Notes under the pieces: generated by a model
The model's database searches: none
Told to the model about the DNA's origin: nothing
The model's input: only the letters and a program-made list of their open reading frames with translations
NCBI RefSeq assembly: GCF_023022985.1
Contig: NZ_CP095461.1
Coordinates: forward strand, 1,798,001-1,862,000
From: Arthrobacter gengyunqii
Lineage (GTDB): Bacteria > Actinomycetota > Actinomycetes > Actinomycetales > Micrococcaceae
DNA length: 64,000 bases
Direction: 5' to 3'
In this document: positions 35,979 to 46,465 of the stretch, in pieces
How positions within the stretch are numbered: position 1 is the stretch's first letter
Layout of the letters: each line of letters starts with the position of its first letter
Position numbers and translations under genes: made by a program

Positions 35979-38180
35979 ATGTCCACAGTGACAAGCAAAA
36001 CCGACAAGTCCCAGCTGGATCCGGGCTCACATCAATCCGGAGCACCCGCCGGCCGGGATACGGGCTCAACAGACCCGGCACCGGCCCGCGGCGGGTTCTC
36101 CGCCGCACAATTGGGTGCCGCTTTCCCCGGAGCCCTGCGCAAGCTCGATCCGCGCATCATGTGGCACACCCCCGTCATGTTCATTGTGGAGGTGGGCGCC
36201 GCGCTGATTACCGTCATTGCAGTGGCGGAGTCCATCTCCGGCGGCGCGGGAACCTCGGGCGGCAGCACGGTACCGGGCGCGTTCACCTGGCTGATTGCGG
36301 CATGGCTCTGGCTGACCGTCATCTTCGCCAACCTGGCGGAATCCGTTGCTGAGGGTCGCGGCAAGGCCCAGGCGGCGTCGCTGCGGGCGACCCGGACGAC
36401 CACTGAGGCCCAGCGGGTGTCCGGCTACGATTCCACCGGCGATCCGTCAGCCTCCCGCACCCCGGTTGAACAGGTTGCCTCAGCCGATTTGGTGCTCGAC
36501 GACGTCGTGGTGGTCACCGCCGGCGGGATCATCCCCGGCGACGGCGACATCATCGACGGCATTGCCTCCGTGGATGAATCAGCCATCACCGGCGAATCGG
36601 CCCCCGTGGTCCGCGAATCCGGCGGCGACCGGTCTGCGGTCACCGGCGGAACCCGGGTACTCTCGGACCGCATTGTGGTGCGGATAACCAGCAAGCCCGG
36701 TGAGACGTTCGTGGACCGGATGATCCGCTTGGTGGAAGGGGCAGCCCGGCAAAAAACGCCGAACGAGATCGCCCTGGACATCCTGTTGGCCACCCTGTCC
36801 CTGATCTTCCTGGTTGTGGTGGTGACGCTGAATCCGCTGGCCGGATACGCCGGCGCAGCGGTCAGCATTCCGGTGCTGGTGGCGCTGCTGGTCTGCCTTA
36901 TCCCCACGACAATCGGTGCACTGCTCTCGGCCATCGGCATTGCTGGCATGGACCGGCTGGTCCAGCACAACGTGCTGGCGATGTCCGGCCGCGCCGTTGA
37001 AGCCGCCGGTGATGTCACCACCCTGCTGCTGGATAAGACCGGCACCATCACCTACGGCAACCGTCAGGCCGCAGCCTTCATCCCCGTGGCCGCAGCGGAC
37101 CGGGACGAACTGATCCGTGCCGCCGTCCTGTCCTCGGCGGAGGACCCGACCCCCGAGGGCAAGTCCATTGTGGACCTGGCCGCCGGCATGGGCATTACAC
37201 CGGTGAAGGATGTCGGCGCCGTCAGCGTTCCGTTTACCGCCCAGACGCGGATGAGCGGATTGGACTATCCCAACGGAACACAGATCCGGAAGGGTGCCGG
37301 CTCGGCCGTCATGGACTGGGTCTCGGAATCCGGCGGAATCGGCGTCGATGTACTGTCCGACCTGACCTACCAGGTGGACAAGATCTCTGCCGGCGGCGGC
37401 ACGCCTCTGGTGGTGGCCATTCGGGAGGCCGACGGCGGCAGCCGGGTACTCGGCGTCGTGCACCTGAAGGACGTGGTCAAGGACGGGCTGAAGGACCGCT
37501 TCGCCGAGCTGCGGCGGATGGGTATCCGCACCGTCATGATCACGGGAGACAATCCGCGCACCGCCAAGGCGATTGCCGCGGAAGCCGGTGTGGATGACTT
37601 CTTGGCCGAAGCCACTCCGGAGGACAAGATGGCTCTGATCCGCAGGGAACAGGCCAGCGGCCAGCTGGTGGCAATGACGGGGGACGGCACCAACGATGCC
37701 CCCGCCCTGGCCCAAGCCGATGTGGGCGTGGCCATGAACACCGGAACGTCGGCAGCGAAGGAAGCCGGCAACATGGTGGACCTGGACTCGGACCCCACCA
37801 AGCTGATCGATATTGTCCGGATCGGCAAGCAGCTGCTGATCACCCGCGGGGCACTGACCACGTTCTCGATCGCCAATGACGTGGCCAAATACTTCGCGAT
37901 TATTCCTGCCATGTTCATGGGTGTTTTTCCGGGACTGGCCGTCCTGAACGTCATGGGCCTGCATTCTCCGGCGTCGGCAATCCTCTCCGCGGTCATCTTC
38001 AATGCCCTGGTGATCATTGCCCTGATTCCGCTGGCGCTGCGCGGCGTGAAGTACCGGGCCGCCGGCGCTTCAGCGGTGCTGACCCGGAACCTGCTGGTCT
38101 TCGGTGTGGGCGGGGTAGTGGCACCGTTCGTCGGGATCAAGCTCATCGACCTGGCCGTGACCCTGGTCCCGGGGTTCTGA
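35979..38180 (+). CDS. kdpB: Potassium-transporting P-type ATPase subunit KdpB
   Basis: 733 residues. The phosphorylated aspartate is D352 in D-K-T-G-T-I-T-Y-G, the actuator loop T-G-E-S is at 204-207, and the hinge [12 protein letters not shown] follows. The N-terminal 40 residues are Ser/Gly/Pro-rich and extra to the E. coli form. The frame is open from 35739 inside kdpA; the ATG at 35979 gives the conserved start. KdpB hydrolyses ATP to drive K+ uptake through KdpA. Confidence 0.96.
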   Translation: MSTVTSKTDKSQLDPGSHQSGAPAGRDTGSTDPAPARGGFSAAQLGAAFPGALRKLDPRIMWHTPVMFIVEVGAALITVIAVAESISGGAGTSGGSTVPGAFTWLIAAWLWLTVIFANLAESVAEGRGKAQAASLRATRTTTEAQRVSGYDSTGDPSASRTPVEQVASADLVLDDVVVVTAGGIIPGDGDIIDGIASVDESAITGESAPVVRESGGDRSAVTGGTRVLSDRIVVRITSKPGETFVDRMIRLVEGAARQKTPNEIALDILLATLSLIFLVVVVTLNPLAGYAGAAVSIPVLVALLVCLIPTTIGALLSAIGIAGMDRLVQHNVLAMSGRAVEAAGDVTTLLLDKTGTITYGNRQAAAFIPVAAADRDELIRAAVLSSAEDPTPEGKSIVDLAAGMGITPVKDVGAVSVPFTAQTRMSGLDYPNGTQIRKGAGSAVMDWVSESGGIGVDVLSDLTYQVDKISAGGGTPLVVAIREADGGSRVLGVVHLKDVVKDGLKDRFAELRRMGIRTVMITGDNPRTAKAIAAEAGVDDFLAEATPEDKMALIRREQASGQLVAMTGDGTNDAPALAQADVGVAMNTGTSAAKEAGNMVDLDSDPTKLIDIVRIGKQLLITRGALTTFSIANDVAKYFAIIPAMFMGVFPGLAVLNVMGLHSPASAILSAVIFNALVIIALIPLALRGVKYRAAGASAVLTRNLLVFGVGGVVAPFVGIKLIDLAVTLVPGF

Positions 38181-38235
38181 TGAGCGGCTCAGTGTTTTTG
38201 CACAACATCTCCAAAGACAACGAACAGGAAGCATC

Positions 38236-38844
38236 ATGAGTACTGCACGAACATCGTCCCGTCAGCTGGGAGTGGCCGTCAGGGCCGTTGGGGTCCTGAC
38301 CCTGGCCCTGGGCCTCGTCTATCCGCTGGCCGTCACGGGTTTTGGCCAGGTGGTGGCGAATCATCAGGCCAATGGCTCGGAGGTCACCGTGAACGGGCAG
38401 ACGGTGGGATCTGCCCTGATTGGCCAGTCCTTCACCGATGAAAACGGCGCTGCCCTGCCACAGTGGTTCCAATCCCGGCCTTCTGCCGCCGGTGACGGAT
38501 ACGACGGCGGTGCCTCCAGCGGCTCGAACCTTGGGCCCACAAACCCGGATCTGGCCGCCGCAATCGATGAACGCCTCACGGCCGCTGCAGAATTGGAGGG
38601 TGTGGACCCGGAGCAGGTGCCCGCGGACGCGCTGACGGCGTCGTCGTCGGGCCTGGATCCCCACATCAGCCCGGAATATGCCCTGCTTCAGGTGGACCGG
38701 GTGGCGGCCGAGCGCGAACTGGACCCGGTCGATGTCCGGGCGCTGGTGGAGTCCGCTGTGGAAGGGCGGCGAGGGGGAGTGCTCGGAGAACCGACGGTCA
38801 ACGTGTTGCAGCTCAATATTGCTCTCTTGGAGTTGGACACTTAG
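38236..38844 (+). CDS. kdpC: Potassium-transporting ATPase subunit KdpC
   Basis: 202 residues. One N-terminal membrane helix (about 13-36, L-G-L-V-Y-P-L-A-V-T-G) is followed by the periplasmic-type domain with G-S-A-L-I-G-Q-S-F-T, F-Q-S-R-P-S-A-A and S-S-G-L-D-P-H-I-S-P, all KdpC signatures. AGGA lies before the ATG. It supports assembly and affinity of the pump. Confidence 0.95.
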   Translation: MSTARTSSRQLGVAVRAVGVLTLALGLVYPLAVTGFGQVVANHQANGSEVTVNGQTVGSALIGQSFTDENGAALPQWFQSRPSAAGDGYDGGASSGSNLGPTNPDLAAAIDERLTAAAELEGVDPEQVPADALTASSSGLDPHISPEYALLQVDRVAAERELDPVDVRALVESAVEGRRGGVLGEPTVNVLQLNIALLELDT

Positions 38845-38847
38845 AGG

Positions 38848-41433
38848 ATGACACGAGGACAACTCCGGGTTTTCCTGGGCGCTGCGCCCGGAGTCGGCAA
38901 GACGTACACCATGCTCGAAGAGGGGCGTCGACTGAGGGACGAGGGCAGGGACGTGGCGGTGGCGGTGGTGGAAACCCACGGCCGCGCCGCCACGGCCGCC
39001 ATGGCCGAGGGCCTGGAAACGGTTCCTCCGGTACAGGTAAATCACCGCGGGCTGCTGCTGTCCGAGCTTGACCTGGCCGGGGTGCTGGCCCGCCGTCCGG
39101 AGTATGCGCTGGTGGATGAACTGGCCCACACCAACGCCCCGGGACTGGCCCATGCCAAGCGCTGGCAGGATGTCCAGGCACTCCTGGACGCCGGCATCAA
39201 CGTCCTGTCCACCGTCAATATTCAGCACATTGAATCCCTGAACGACGTGATTGAACAAATCACCGGCACCGTCCAGCGCGAAACGGTTCCGGATTCTGTG
39301 CTGCGGTCTGCGGACCAGGTGGAGTTGGTGGACATTGCGCCGCAGCTGCTGCGAGGGCGGCTTTCACAGGGCATCATCTACCCTGCCGGGCGGGTGGACG
39401 CCGCGCTGTCCAACTACTTCCGGCTGGGGAACCTCACCGCGCTGCGCGAACTGGCGCTGCTGTGGCTGGCAGATGAAGTGGACAGCGCATTGAACCGGTA
39501 CCGCGCCGAGAACGGGATCCGGAACAAATGGGAAGCCCGGGAGCGGGTGGTTGTGGCCCTGACCGGCGGCCCGGAAGGGCAGACCCTGCTGCGCCGCGGC
39601 GCCCGGATTGCCGCCAGATCAGCCGGCGGGCACCTCCTGGCCGTCCATGTGACCACCCCTGACGGGCTGCGGGACGGGCATCCGGGTGAACTCGCCGCTC
39701 AGCGGGCACTGGTGGAGAAACTGGGCGGAACCTTCCACCAGGTGGTTGGAAGCGACATTCCGCATGCCCTGGTGGACTTTGCCCGGGGAGTGAACGCCAC
39801 CCAACTGGTCATCGGTGTCAGCCGCCGTCCGCGGCTCCAAGCGCTGCTTACCGGTCCGGGGATCGGCGCCACGGTGGTGCGCGAGTCCGGGGACATCGAC
39901 GTCCATATCGTGAACCATTCGGCAGCGGGCAGGCGCCCCGCCCTGCCCAGGCTCGGCGGTGCGCTCACGGCCCGCCGCCGCCTGTGGGGGCTGGCGCTGG
40001 CCCTGGCGGGCGGTCCGCTCCTGACCTGGGTGCTGGTCACGATGAGTACACCGGAGTCCATCACCGGCGATGTGCTCAGCTATCAGCTGCTGGTGATCGT
40101 GGTCGCGCTGGCCGGCGGAATCTGGCCGGCAATGTTTGCTGCGCTCCTGTCCGGAATAACCCTGGACTATTTCTTCATCCAGCCCCTCTACACCGTCACT
40201 GTCGCCACCCCTGCCCACGCCCTGGCCCTGGTGCTGTACATCGTCAACGCCGTGCTGGTCAGTTATGTGGTGGACCGGGCCGCGCGGCGCTCCCGCACTG
40301 CCCGGCGTGCCGCCGCCGAGTCCGAATTGTTGGCATCTGTGGCGGGAAACGTGCTGCGCGGGGAGGATGCTCTGGCGGCACTGGTGGGCCGTACCCGCGA
40401 GGCCTTCAGCCTGGAGTCAGTGCGTTTGACGGCCGACGGCGGAGTACTCGCCGCCGCGGGTCCGGTGCCGGGCACGTCCCGAACGCCAGCCACGTCCCGA
40501 ACGCCGGACCGTGGGGCCGCGGAAGCGGGCCCATCCCTGACCCTGCCGGTGGGGGAGCGGGCGGTGCTGGAATTGTATGGCCGGGACCTGGAAGCGGCCG
40601 ACCGCCGGCTCCTGGCCGTGATCACCGCCCAGCTGGAGGCGGCGCTGGAATACGGCGACCTCACCGAGACCGCTGAAGGGCTGGGTTCCCTCGCTGCCGC
40701 GGACAAGGTCCGCACGGCGCTGCTGGCCGCCGTCGGACACGATCTTCGCCGGCCGCTCACGGCAGCCACCGCTGCGGTGACCGGGCTGCGCGCGCCCGAT
40801 GTGAACTGGACGGAACAGGACCGCGCCGAGCTGCTGGCGACCGCCGAGGAATCCCTGGCCACTCTGTCGGGGCTGGTGACGAGCCTGCTTGATGTCAGCC
40901 GGCTGCAGGCCGGAGTCCTGGGTGTTTCGCTGGCGCCGCTGGATACTGCCGAAGCGGTGCTGCCGGCGCTGGAGGAACTGGGCTTGGGGCCCGCGGAAGT
41001 GGAACTGGAGATCCCTCCGGGCCTGCCGCCGGTCATGGCTGACGCTGTGCTGCTGCAGCGGGTGCTGGTGAACCTGCTGGCGAACGCCGTCCGTTTCTCT
41101 CCGGCCGATGCCAGGGTGGTGCTGGCGGCGAGCGCCTTCGCGGGCCGGGTGGAAGTCCGGGTCATAGACTGTGGGCCGGGGATTTCCCCGGAACGGCTGG
41201 AAGATGTGTTCCTGCCGTTCCAGCGTCTGGGAGACACCGACAATCTGACCGGGCTGGGTTTGGGGCTGGCCCTGGCCAAGGGCTTCATGGAAGGAATGAT
41301 GGGAACGCTGGAAACCGAGGACACTCCCGGAGGCGGACTGACCATGGTGCTGTCCCTGCCGGCGGCTGCCGCTGCCGGGGAAACCGGGGCCCACGCCCGG
41401 GCCGCCGCCACAAACGAATCCGGTGCGGCATGA
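38848..41433 (+). CDS. kdpD: Sensor histidine kinase KdpD
   Basis: 861 residues. The N-terminal KdpD domain has Walker A G-A-A-P-G-V-G-K-T at 11-19, then a Usp-like domain (about 225-355). Four closely spaced membrane helices (DUF4118) lie at about 380-475, then a GAF-like region, and the kinase core with G-H-D-L-R-R-P-L-T (His near 631) and D-C-G-P-G-I-S. It responds to low K+ or turgor and, in some bacteria, binds c-di-AMP through the Usp domain. Its stop overlaps kdpE by four bases. Confidence 0.95.
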   Translation: MTRGQLRVFLGAAPGVGKTYTMLEEGRRLRDEGRDVAVAVVETHGRAATAAMAEGLETVPPVQVNHRGLLLSELDLAGVLARRPEYALVDELAHTNAPGLAHAKRWQDVQALLDAGINVLSTVNIQHIESLNDVIEQITGTVQRETVPDSVLRSADQVELVDIAPQLLRGRLSQGIIYPAGRVDAALSNYFRLGNLTALRELALLWLADEVDSALNRYRAENGIRNKWEARERVVVALTGGPEGQTLLRRGARIAARSAGGHLLAVHVTTPDGLRDGHPGELAAQRALVEKLGGTFHQVVGSDIPHALVDFARGVNATQLVIGVSRRPRLQALLTGPGIGATVVRESGDIDVHIVNHSAAGRRPALPRLGGALTARRRLWGLALALAGGPLLTWVLVTMSTPESITGDVLSYQLLVIVVALAGGIWPAMFAALLSGITLDYFFIQPLYTVTVATPAHALALVLYIVNAVLVSYVVDRAARRSRTARRAAAESELLASVAGNVLRGEDALAALVGRTREAFSLESVRLTADGGVLAAAGPVPGTSRTPATSRTPDRGAAEAGPSLTLPVGERAVLELYGRDLEAADRRLLAVITAQLEAALEYGDLTETAEGLGSLAAADKVRTALLAAVGHDLRRPLTAATAAVTGLRAPDVNWTEQDRAELLATAEESLATLSGLVTSLLDVSRLQAGVLGVSLAPLDTAEAVLPALEELGLGPAEVELEIPPGLPPVMADAVLLQRVLVNLLANAVRFSPADARVVLAASAFAGRVEVRVIDCGPGISPERLEDVFLPFQRLGDTDNLTGLGLGLALAKGFMEGMMGTLETEDTPGGGLTMVLSLPAAAAAGETGAHARAAATNESGAA

Positions 41434-42110
41434 AAATCCTCGTGGCGGACGACGACGTCCAGATCCTCCGCGCCTTGCGCATCACCCTGTCGGCCTATGG
41501 CTACGAGGTGGTCACGGCCGCCGACGGGGCTGCTGCTGTCCGCAAAGCCGTTGAGGAGCATCCGGAGCTCATCGTGTTGGACCTGGGCATGCCCCGGCTC
41601 AGCGGCATGGAGGTCATTGAAGCGGTGCGGGGATGGAGCCGGGCGCCGATCCTGGTCATCTCAGGGCGCACGGATTCATCGGACAAGGTCCGCGCCCTGG
41701 ACCTCGGGGCTGACGACTACGTCACCAAGCCCTTTTCCACCGAAGAGCTGATGGCGCGCATCCGGGCCCTGACCCGCCGGCACCCGGCCGTCCCGGAACA
41801 ATCCGAAGTGGTGTTCGGCGATGTCCGCGTGGACCTGGCCGCAAAAGCCGTGGTGCGGCTTTCGGATGGATCCGCCATCCGTCTGACCCCCACCGAGTGG
41901 CGGCTGCTCGAAGCGCTGGTCCAGCACCCGGGCCGCCTGGTCAGCCAGTCCACCCTGCTGACGGAGGTGTGGGGTCCCGGAACCACGGACACCGGATATC
42001 TGCGCCTGTACATGGGACAGCTGAGGCGCAAGCTGGAGGCGGACCCCGCGTCTCCGGTGCATCTGGTCACCGAGCACGGACTGGGCTGTCGGTTCGTTCC
42101 GGCGAGTTGA
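41430..42110 (+). CDS. kdpE: Response regulator KdpE
   Basis: 226 residues. Receiver domain with D-D-D at 7-9 and phospho-acceptor D51, then an OmpR winged helix with L-T-P-T-E-W-R-L-L-E-A-L-V and Y-L-R-L-Y-M-G-Q-L-R-R-K-L, typical of KdpE. It should activate the kdp promoter, where direct repeats with one-turn spacing lie (34023-34042). The gene ends 9 bases before a convergent stop. Confidence 0.95.
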   Translation: MKILVADDDVQILRALRITLSAYGYEVVTAADGAAAVRKAVEEHPELIVLDLGMPRLSGMEVIEAVRGWSRAPILVISGRTDSSDKVRALDLGADDYVTKPFSTEELMARIRALTRRHPAVPEQSEVVFGDVRVDLAAKAVVRLSDGSAIRLTPTEWRLLEALVQHPGRLVSQSTLLTEVWGPGTTDTGYLRLYMGQLRRKLEADPASPVHLVTEHGLGCRFVPAS

Positions 42111-42119
42111 GCGAGGCCC

Positions 42120-43751
42120 TTAGTTCCCGGCAAGGAACGTCCGGTGATAGTCCTCCAGGATGTGCCGGGTTGCGGCACCGATCGCGCGGTACTCGAAGTC
42201 GGTGAGATTCGCCAGGGACACCCTGGCGGAGGGCGCGACGACGTCGAACCCCTCCCCGGGCAGCAGCACCACTCCCGTTTCCGTGGCCAGGCGCAGCAGG
42301 AAGCGCAGCCCAAGGTCCGGGCGGGCGGTGAGCCAGTCCCTGAAAGCGGATCCGTAGAGCAGGCCACCCACTTTCTGCAGGTCGATCAGGCTGTAGTAGC
42401 CGACGTCGTCGGGGTTGGGGTCGGGGGTCAAGCCCATGCTTCGGTACAGAGTGGCGTAGCGGCCGCGGACCAGCGCCTTCGCGGCATCCTGGTAGCGGTC
42501 CAGCCGGTCCATGAGCCCGTGCAGGGCAAATAACACCATCTGCAGCTGCTGCGGACCGGACAGACCGGCGGTGTGGTTCAGGGCCACGGACCGGCTGTCC
42601 GCCACCAGACGATCGATGAATTTCAGTCCGGGGACATCCGTGGTGAGTGAGGAGTAGCGGGCTGCCAACCGCTCCTTGTCGGTCCGGGGCAGGGATTGAA
42701 GCAGTTCATCTATGACGTTCTCCTGCTGCAGTGCGATGGTTCCCAGCCGCCAGCCCGTGGCACCGAAGTACTTGGAGAAGGAATACACACACAGGGTGTT
42801 CCGCGGGCAGGCGGCGAAGACCGAGACAAAGTCATCGGCGAAGGTGGCATAAACATCGTCAGTGATGATGATCAGATCCGGCCGCTCCTTCTCCACCAGC
42901 CGTGACAGCCGGTCCAGGACCGCCTGCGGCTGCTTGGAGGAGGGAGGGTTGCTGGGGTTGACCAGACAGAAAACCTTGACGGCCGGATCCAGCAGTTTTT
43001 CCAGCTCGGCTTCCGGCAGCTGCCAGTCCTGCGATTCATCCATGGCCAGCTGAACCACTTCCAGCCCGTAATCGGGCAACCGCGGGATTTCCAGATATGG
43101 CGAGAAGATGGGTGTGGCAAGGGCGATTCGGTCACCGGGAACCAGGAGTCCGTTGACCGCAAGGCTCGAGAAGACGTAGCTCATGGCCGCGGTTCCGCCT
43201 TCGGTGGGGAAGACGTCGAACGTTCCCGCCGGGGCACTGCCGCCCAGAAGCTCCTGCTCCAGATAGGCCCGCAGCACCTCCTGTGTCTGTGGCAGCACCC
43301 GCGGCGGGGTCGGATAAATACACCCGAGGAATGCGGACACCATCTCCTCGAGGAACACCTCGCGGTTCAGGCCCAACCGATCATGGACGTAGCTCACTGC
43401 AGAGCGAAGGAACGGCAGGCCCACCCGCTGCGGATCGTTCACCACAAACGCGTTGAACCGCCCCAGCATCCCTTGCTGTTCTGGCAGCCCGCCAAACCCG
43501 CTGTCCAGGTACGAGTACGAACGTTCGGATTCAGATACGGCAAAGTCACCAAGGGCCAGGAAGGCGCGGCGCGGAAGGGTGGCCAGAAAATTTGGATTGC
43601 CGCGGCCTGCGTTCAGCATCAGCCGTTCGGTGTCCGAGGACGCAAGAGCGATCAGCCGGTCCTTGAGCTCAAAGGGGCTCAGGGCGGCCAGCGCGGTCAA
43701 GTCCTGCTCCCGGTTAAAGCTCTGGTCCTGGTCGGCAGGTTTCTTTTCCAT
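42120..43751 (-). CDS. asdA: Aspartate 4-decarboxylase (bifunctional aspartate aminotransferase)
   Basis: 543 residues, the unusual length of the PLP enzyme AspD/AsdA, which is longer than ordinary aminotransferases. The PLP lysine is K327 in S-F-S-K-Y-F-G; N-A-G-R-G-N-P-N-F and N-P-S-N-P-P-S-S-K are family motifs. It turns L-aspartate into L-alanine and CO2. In several bacteria it pairs with the aspartate:alanine antiporter AspT to make proton motive force; no aspT gene adjoins here. It may instead serve alanine supply or acid tolerance. Confidence 0.92.
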   Translation of the reverse strand: MEKKPADQDQSFNREQDLTALAALSPFELKDRLIALASSDTERLMLNAGRGNPNFLATLPRRAFLALGDFAVSESERSYSYLDSGFGGLPEQQGMLGRFNAFVVNDPQRVGLPFLRSAVSYVHDRLGLNREVFLEEMVSAFLGCIYPTPPRVLPQTQEVLRAYLEQELLGGSAPAGTFDVFPTEGGTAAMSYVFSSLAVNGLLVPGDRIALATPIFSPYLEIPRLPDYGLEVVQLAMDESQDWQLPEAELEKLLDPAVKVFCLVNPSNPPSSKQPQAVLDRLSRLVEKERPDLIIITDDVYATFADDFVSVFAACPRNTLCVYSFSKYFGATGWRLGTIALQQENVIDELLQSLPRTDKERLAARYSSLTTDVPGLKFIDRLVADSRSVALNHTAGLSGPQQLQMVLFALHGLMDRLDRYQDAAKALVRGRYATLYRSMGLTPDPNPDDVGYYSLIDLQKVGGLLYGSAFRDWLTARPDLGLRFLLRLATETGVVLLPGEGFDVVAPSARVSLANLTDFEYRAIGAATRHILEDYHRTFLAGN

Positions 43752-43783
43752 CGTGCTCCTGTGGTTCGCTCAAGCGGTACCGG

Positions 43784-46114
43784 TCAAGAGAGGTTGTAGG
43801 CCCGGGGCAGCTTCATGCCCCGCTCTTCCATCACCGAACGCAGCAGGGTGGGATAGTCGGTGATGATGCCGTCAACGCCCGCGTCAATCAAGGCATTCAT
43901 GTCCGCAGCGGAGTTGACGGTCCAGGGGATGACCGGAAGACCGGCCTCATGGGCGTCCCGGATCATCTCAGCGGTTACGGTGGTGGCGATGGGGGACAGG
44001 ACGTCATATCCGGCGGCAGCCGCTGCCCGGGCCACCGAACCGTCGTAATCGTCTATGTCGATGCCGCCCAGCTGGGGCGCAGCTCCCGGCTGGCCCACGC
44101 CGAGTTCCGCGTTATCGCCGGCCAGGGCAACGAGCGTCAGCCGCGGTGCGATTTCTTTCACCAGATTCAGGGAGGACCAGTCAAAGGACTGGATGGTGGT
44201 GTGGCGCGCACGTCCGGAGGCTTCAACTTCGGCAACCACTGCACGGGTCAGGGCTTCCATTCCCGGGCCGCCCGCCTGGCCGTCCTCAACCTTGGTTTCC
44301 ACGTTGAACCGGATTTTCCGTGCGTCGTAGGCGTCGGCCAGTTCGTAGACATCGCGGAGCTCGGCCATGCGGTTGCCCTGGACCACTTCCTGCTCCGGGA
44401 AGCCGGGGAGCTGCTGGAAACCGCAGTCCAGGGTCTTGAGCTGGGCGAGGGTCAGGTCCGCCACGCGGGCACCAACGTACGGGAACTGCGGATCGCCCGG
44501 CTGCGCCGGCGCAGTGTCCCGGCACTTCTCGGGCGCAATGGTGTCATCGTGCCACACCACCACTTTCCCGTCTTTGCTGAGATGGAGGTCCAGTTCCAAG
44601 GTACTGACGCCCAGCTCCAGAGCCTGCGCAAACCCGGTCAGGGACTCTTCGGTATATTCGCCGCGGCCACCTCGATGTGCCTGCAGGTCAAAGCGGGCCC
44701 TGCCGTTGTTCCAGTCCGGCGGGGTGCTCCCGCCGCCCTGGCCGTTGTCATCCCCGGGTTCATCTCCTGCACGCATCATCTGGACCATGATGTCAAAGAT
44801 GCGGGTGTTCTCATAGACCCCGGTCAGCAGCTCGGATCCCGGCCCCGCGGCGGTTAGCGGAACGTCCAGGGCGGTGTGGCCGCCGGTACTCCAGTCCACC
44901 ATGAACTGCTGCTCCGAGTTCGCCACGGGCAACGGTCCGTCCTCGGCCGAAGGACCGTCTCCGGACTCGTCGGGTTCCTCTCCGGGTTCCGGCACGTCCA
45001 CGGATTCGATGGTCATGCCTCCGGTCTGATGATCGCCCACCACGATCAGCAGGGTGTCTCCGTCCTGTTCCGCAAAATCCTTGGCGAGGGCTACGGAACG
45101 GTCAAACTCGATTCCAGCCTCGATGGTGAGCTCGGCGTTGTTGACGTGGCTGAATGCGTCGATTCCCTCTTCCTCGACCATCAGGAAGAAGCCTTCATCC
45201 GCTGGGGACAGAACTTCCAGGGCCTTTGCCGTCATGTCCGTGAGGGGAACTGTGGGCTGGTACCGAGCGTCGACGTCGTCGCCGTACTGGAACATCTCCT
45301 CATTGGCGAAGAGGCCCAGCAGCATGGAGGACTCCGATTCCTGCAGACCGGCCAGATCCCACACGTATTCGTAACCGATTTCCTGGGCCAGTTCGACCAG
45401 ATTACCTTCGGTGCCGGCGCTTTCCTCCGACGGATCTTCTGCGGGATTGTCCGGATGCCGGCCCGGATCTCCGGCGGGATACCAGTAATCCTCGCCGCCG
45501 CCCAGAATTACTTCCGGCTGGCTACTCTCCAGGAATTGACGGGCGATGAAGCTTTGTTCATCGCGGTCCAGCACGTGGGATCCGAAGGCCGCGGGTGTTG
45601 CGTCCGTGACATTGCTGGTGGTGACCAGCCCCGTGGATTTGCCCAGTTCCTCCGCCACCTCAAGCGCTGTGGTGACCGGCTGCTGATCGAGGTCGACGCC
45701 GATGGCGCCGTTGTAGGTCTTCACTCCGGTGGACATGGCCGTGGCGGCTGCGGCGGAGTCAGTGACGAACGTTTCCGGGTCCGCTGAGTGGGTGTGCACC
45801 CGGCCGGCTGCCGGCATGGAATCCATCTCCAGCTCTCCGGTCAGGCCCACCAGACCGAGCCGGATGGCTTCGCGCTGCCCCGGACCCATACCGTCTCCGA
45901 CCATGAGGATGACGTTGCGGGCCAACGGCGATTCCTCGTCCGGTCCGCCGTGCCCTCCGCCCTTGCCGTGGTCCTTCCCATCAACCGTCGTTGCTGCAGG
46001 TTGGTGGTCCGGCAGCTGAAGTCCGGTTACCGGCCCGGTTCCGGTCAGGACGAGCGCGGCAATTGCCGCCGTCGTCACCGCCCACGTGCTCTTTCCCGCG
46101 TTTGCGTACCTCAC
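43784..46114 (-). CDS. Secreted alkaline phosphatase fused to glycerophosphodiester phosphodiesterase
   Basis: 776 residues. A signal peptide (about 1-30) and short linker precede an alkaline phosphatase domain (about 65-450) with metal ligand D74 in M-V-G-D-G-M-G, nucleophile S120 in T-D-S-A-A-A-A-T-A and the G-D-H-Q-T-G-G motif. A Gly/Asp-rich linker leads to a GDPD domain (about 476-776) starting F-D-L-Q-A-H-R-G-G with E-L-D-L-H-L and W-H-D-D. The GTG at 46114 follows GGGAGG. Together the domains could release glycerol 3-phosphate from glycerophosphodiesters and then free phosphate. Confidence 0.9.
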   Translation of the reverse strand: MRYANAGKSTWAVTTAAIAALVLTGTGPVTGLQLPDHQPAATTVDGKDHGKGGGHGGPDEESPLARNVILMVGDGMGPGQREAIRLGLVGLTGELEMDSMPAAGRVHTHSADPETFVTDSAAAATAMSTGVKTYNGAIGVDLDQQPVTTALEVAEELGKSTGLVTTSNVTDATPAAFGSHVLDRDEQSFIARQFLESSQPEVILGGGEDYWYPAGDPGRHPDNPAEDPSEESAGTEGNLVELAQEIGYEYVWDLAGLQESESSMLLGLFANEEMFQYGDDVDARYQPTVPLTDMTAKALEVLSPADEGFFLMVEEEGIDAFSHVNNAELTIEAGIEFDRSVALAKDFAEQDGDTLLIVVGDHQTGGMTIESVDVPEPGEEPDESGDGPSAEDGPLPVANSEQQFMVDWSTGGHTALDVPLTAAGPGSELLTGVYENTRIFDIMVQMMRAGDEPGDDNGQGGGSTPPDWNNGRARFDLQAHRGGRGEYTEESLTGFAQALELGVSTLELDLHLSKDGKVVVWHDDTIAPEKCRDTAPAQPGDPQFPYVGARVADLTLAQLKTLDCGFQQLPGFPEQEVVQGNRMAELRDVYELADAYDARKIRFNVETKVEDGQAGGPGMEALTRAVVAEVEASGRARHTTIQSFDWSSLNLVKEIAPRLTLVALAGDNAELGVGQPGAAPQLGGIDIDDYDGSVARAAAAAGYDVLSPIATTVTAEMIRDAHEAGLPVIPWTVNSAADMNALIDAGVDGIITDYPTLLRSVMEERGMKLPRAYNLS

Positions 46115-46465
46115 AGCGACAACCTCCCAGAGTGCGACGGCGGCCGGCAGTGTACCGGCCGTTGGGCGCCCCCGATGCCCTGTGGCGTCAAGAGTCTGTA
46201 TGCGGAGCGGAGGTGTCAAGAGAAAAGGAACATATTGCCATGCGTGACTGTTTCGGCAGGGACGAGCGTTCCATGAGGGATCGGATGCTGGCAGGCAACC
46301 GCAATTTTCGGAAACTGCTGGGCGGTTTGGGGGAGGGCGCCAAAATCCGTGCGCCCCTCTACGCGGTTCACGGCACTGGAGCAGTCGTCACCCAGCGCGG
46401 GTAATCAAACGGTTATAGACCGGGCGCCAATACCGGAGAGCATGTCATGCCCGGGTGGGCCGACC
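46115..46465. other. Intergenic region upstream of the phosphatase gene
   Basis: About 350 bases with no supported gene. TTGACA-like boxes (46188 and 46216-46221, minus strand) could belong to promoters of the phosphatase gene. I saw no clear Pho-box repeats. Confidence 0.35.

Noticed and set aside
36579..37964. 461-codon minus-strand frame opposite kdpB
   Set aside because: His/Gln/Gly-rich shadow of a highly conserved ATPase gene.
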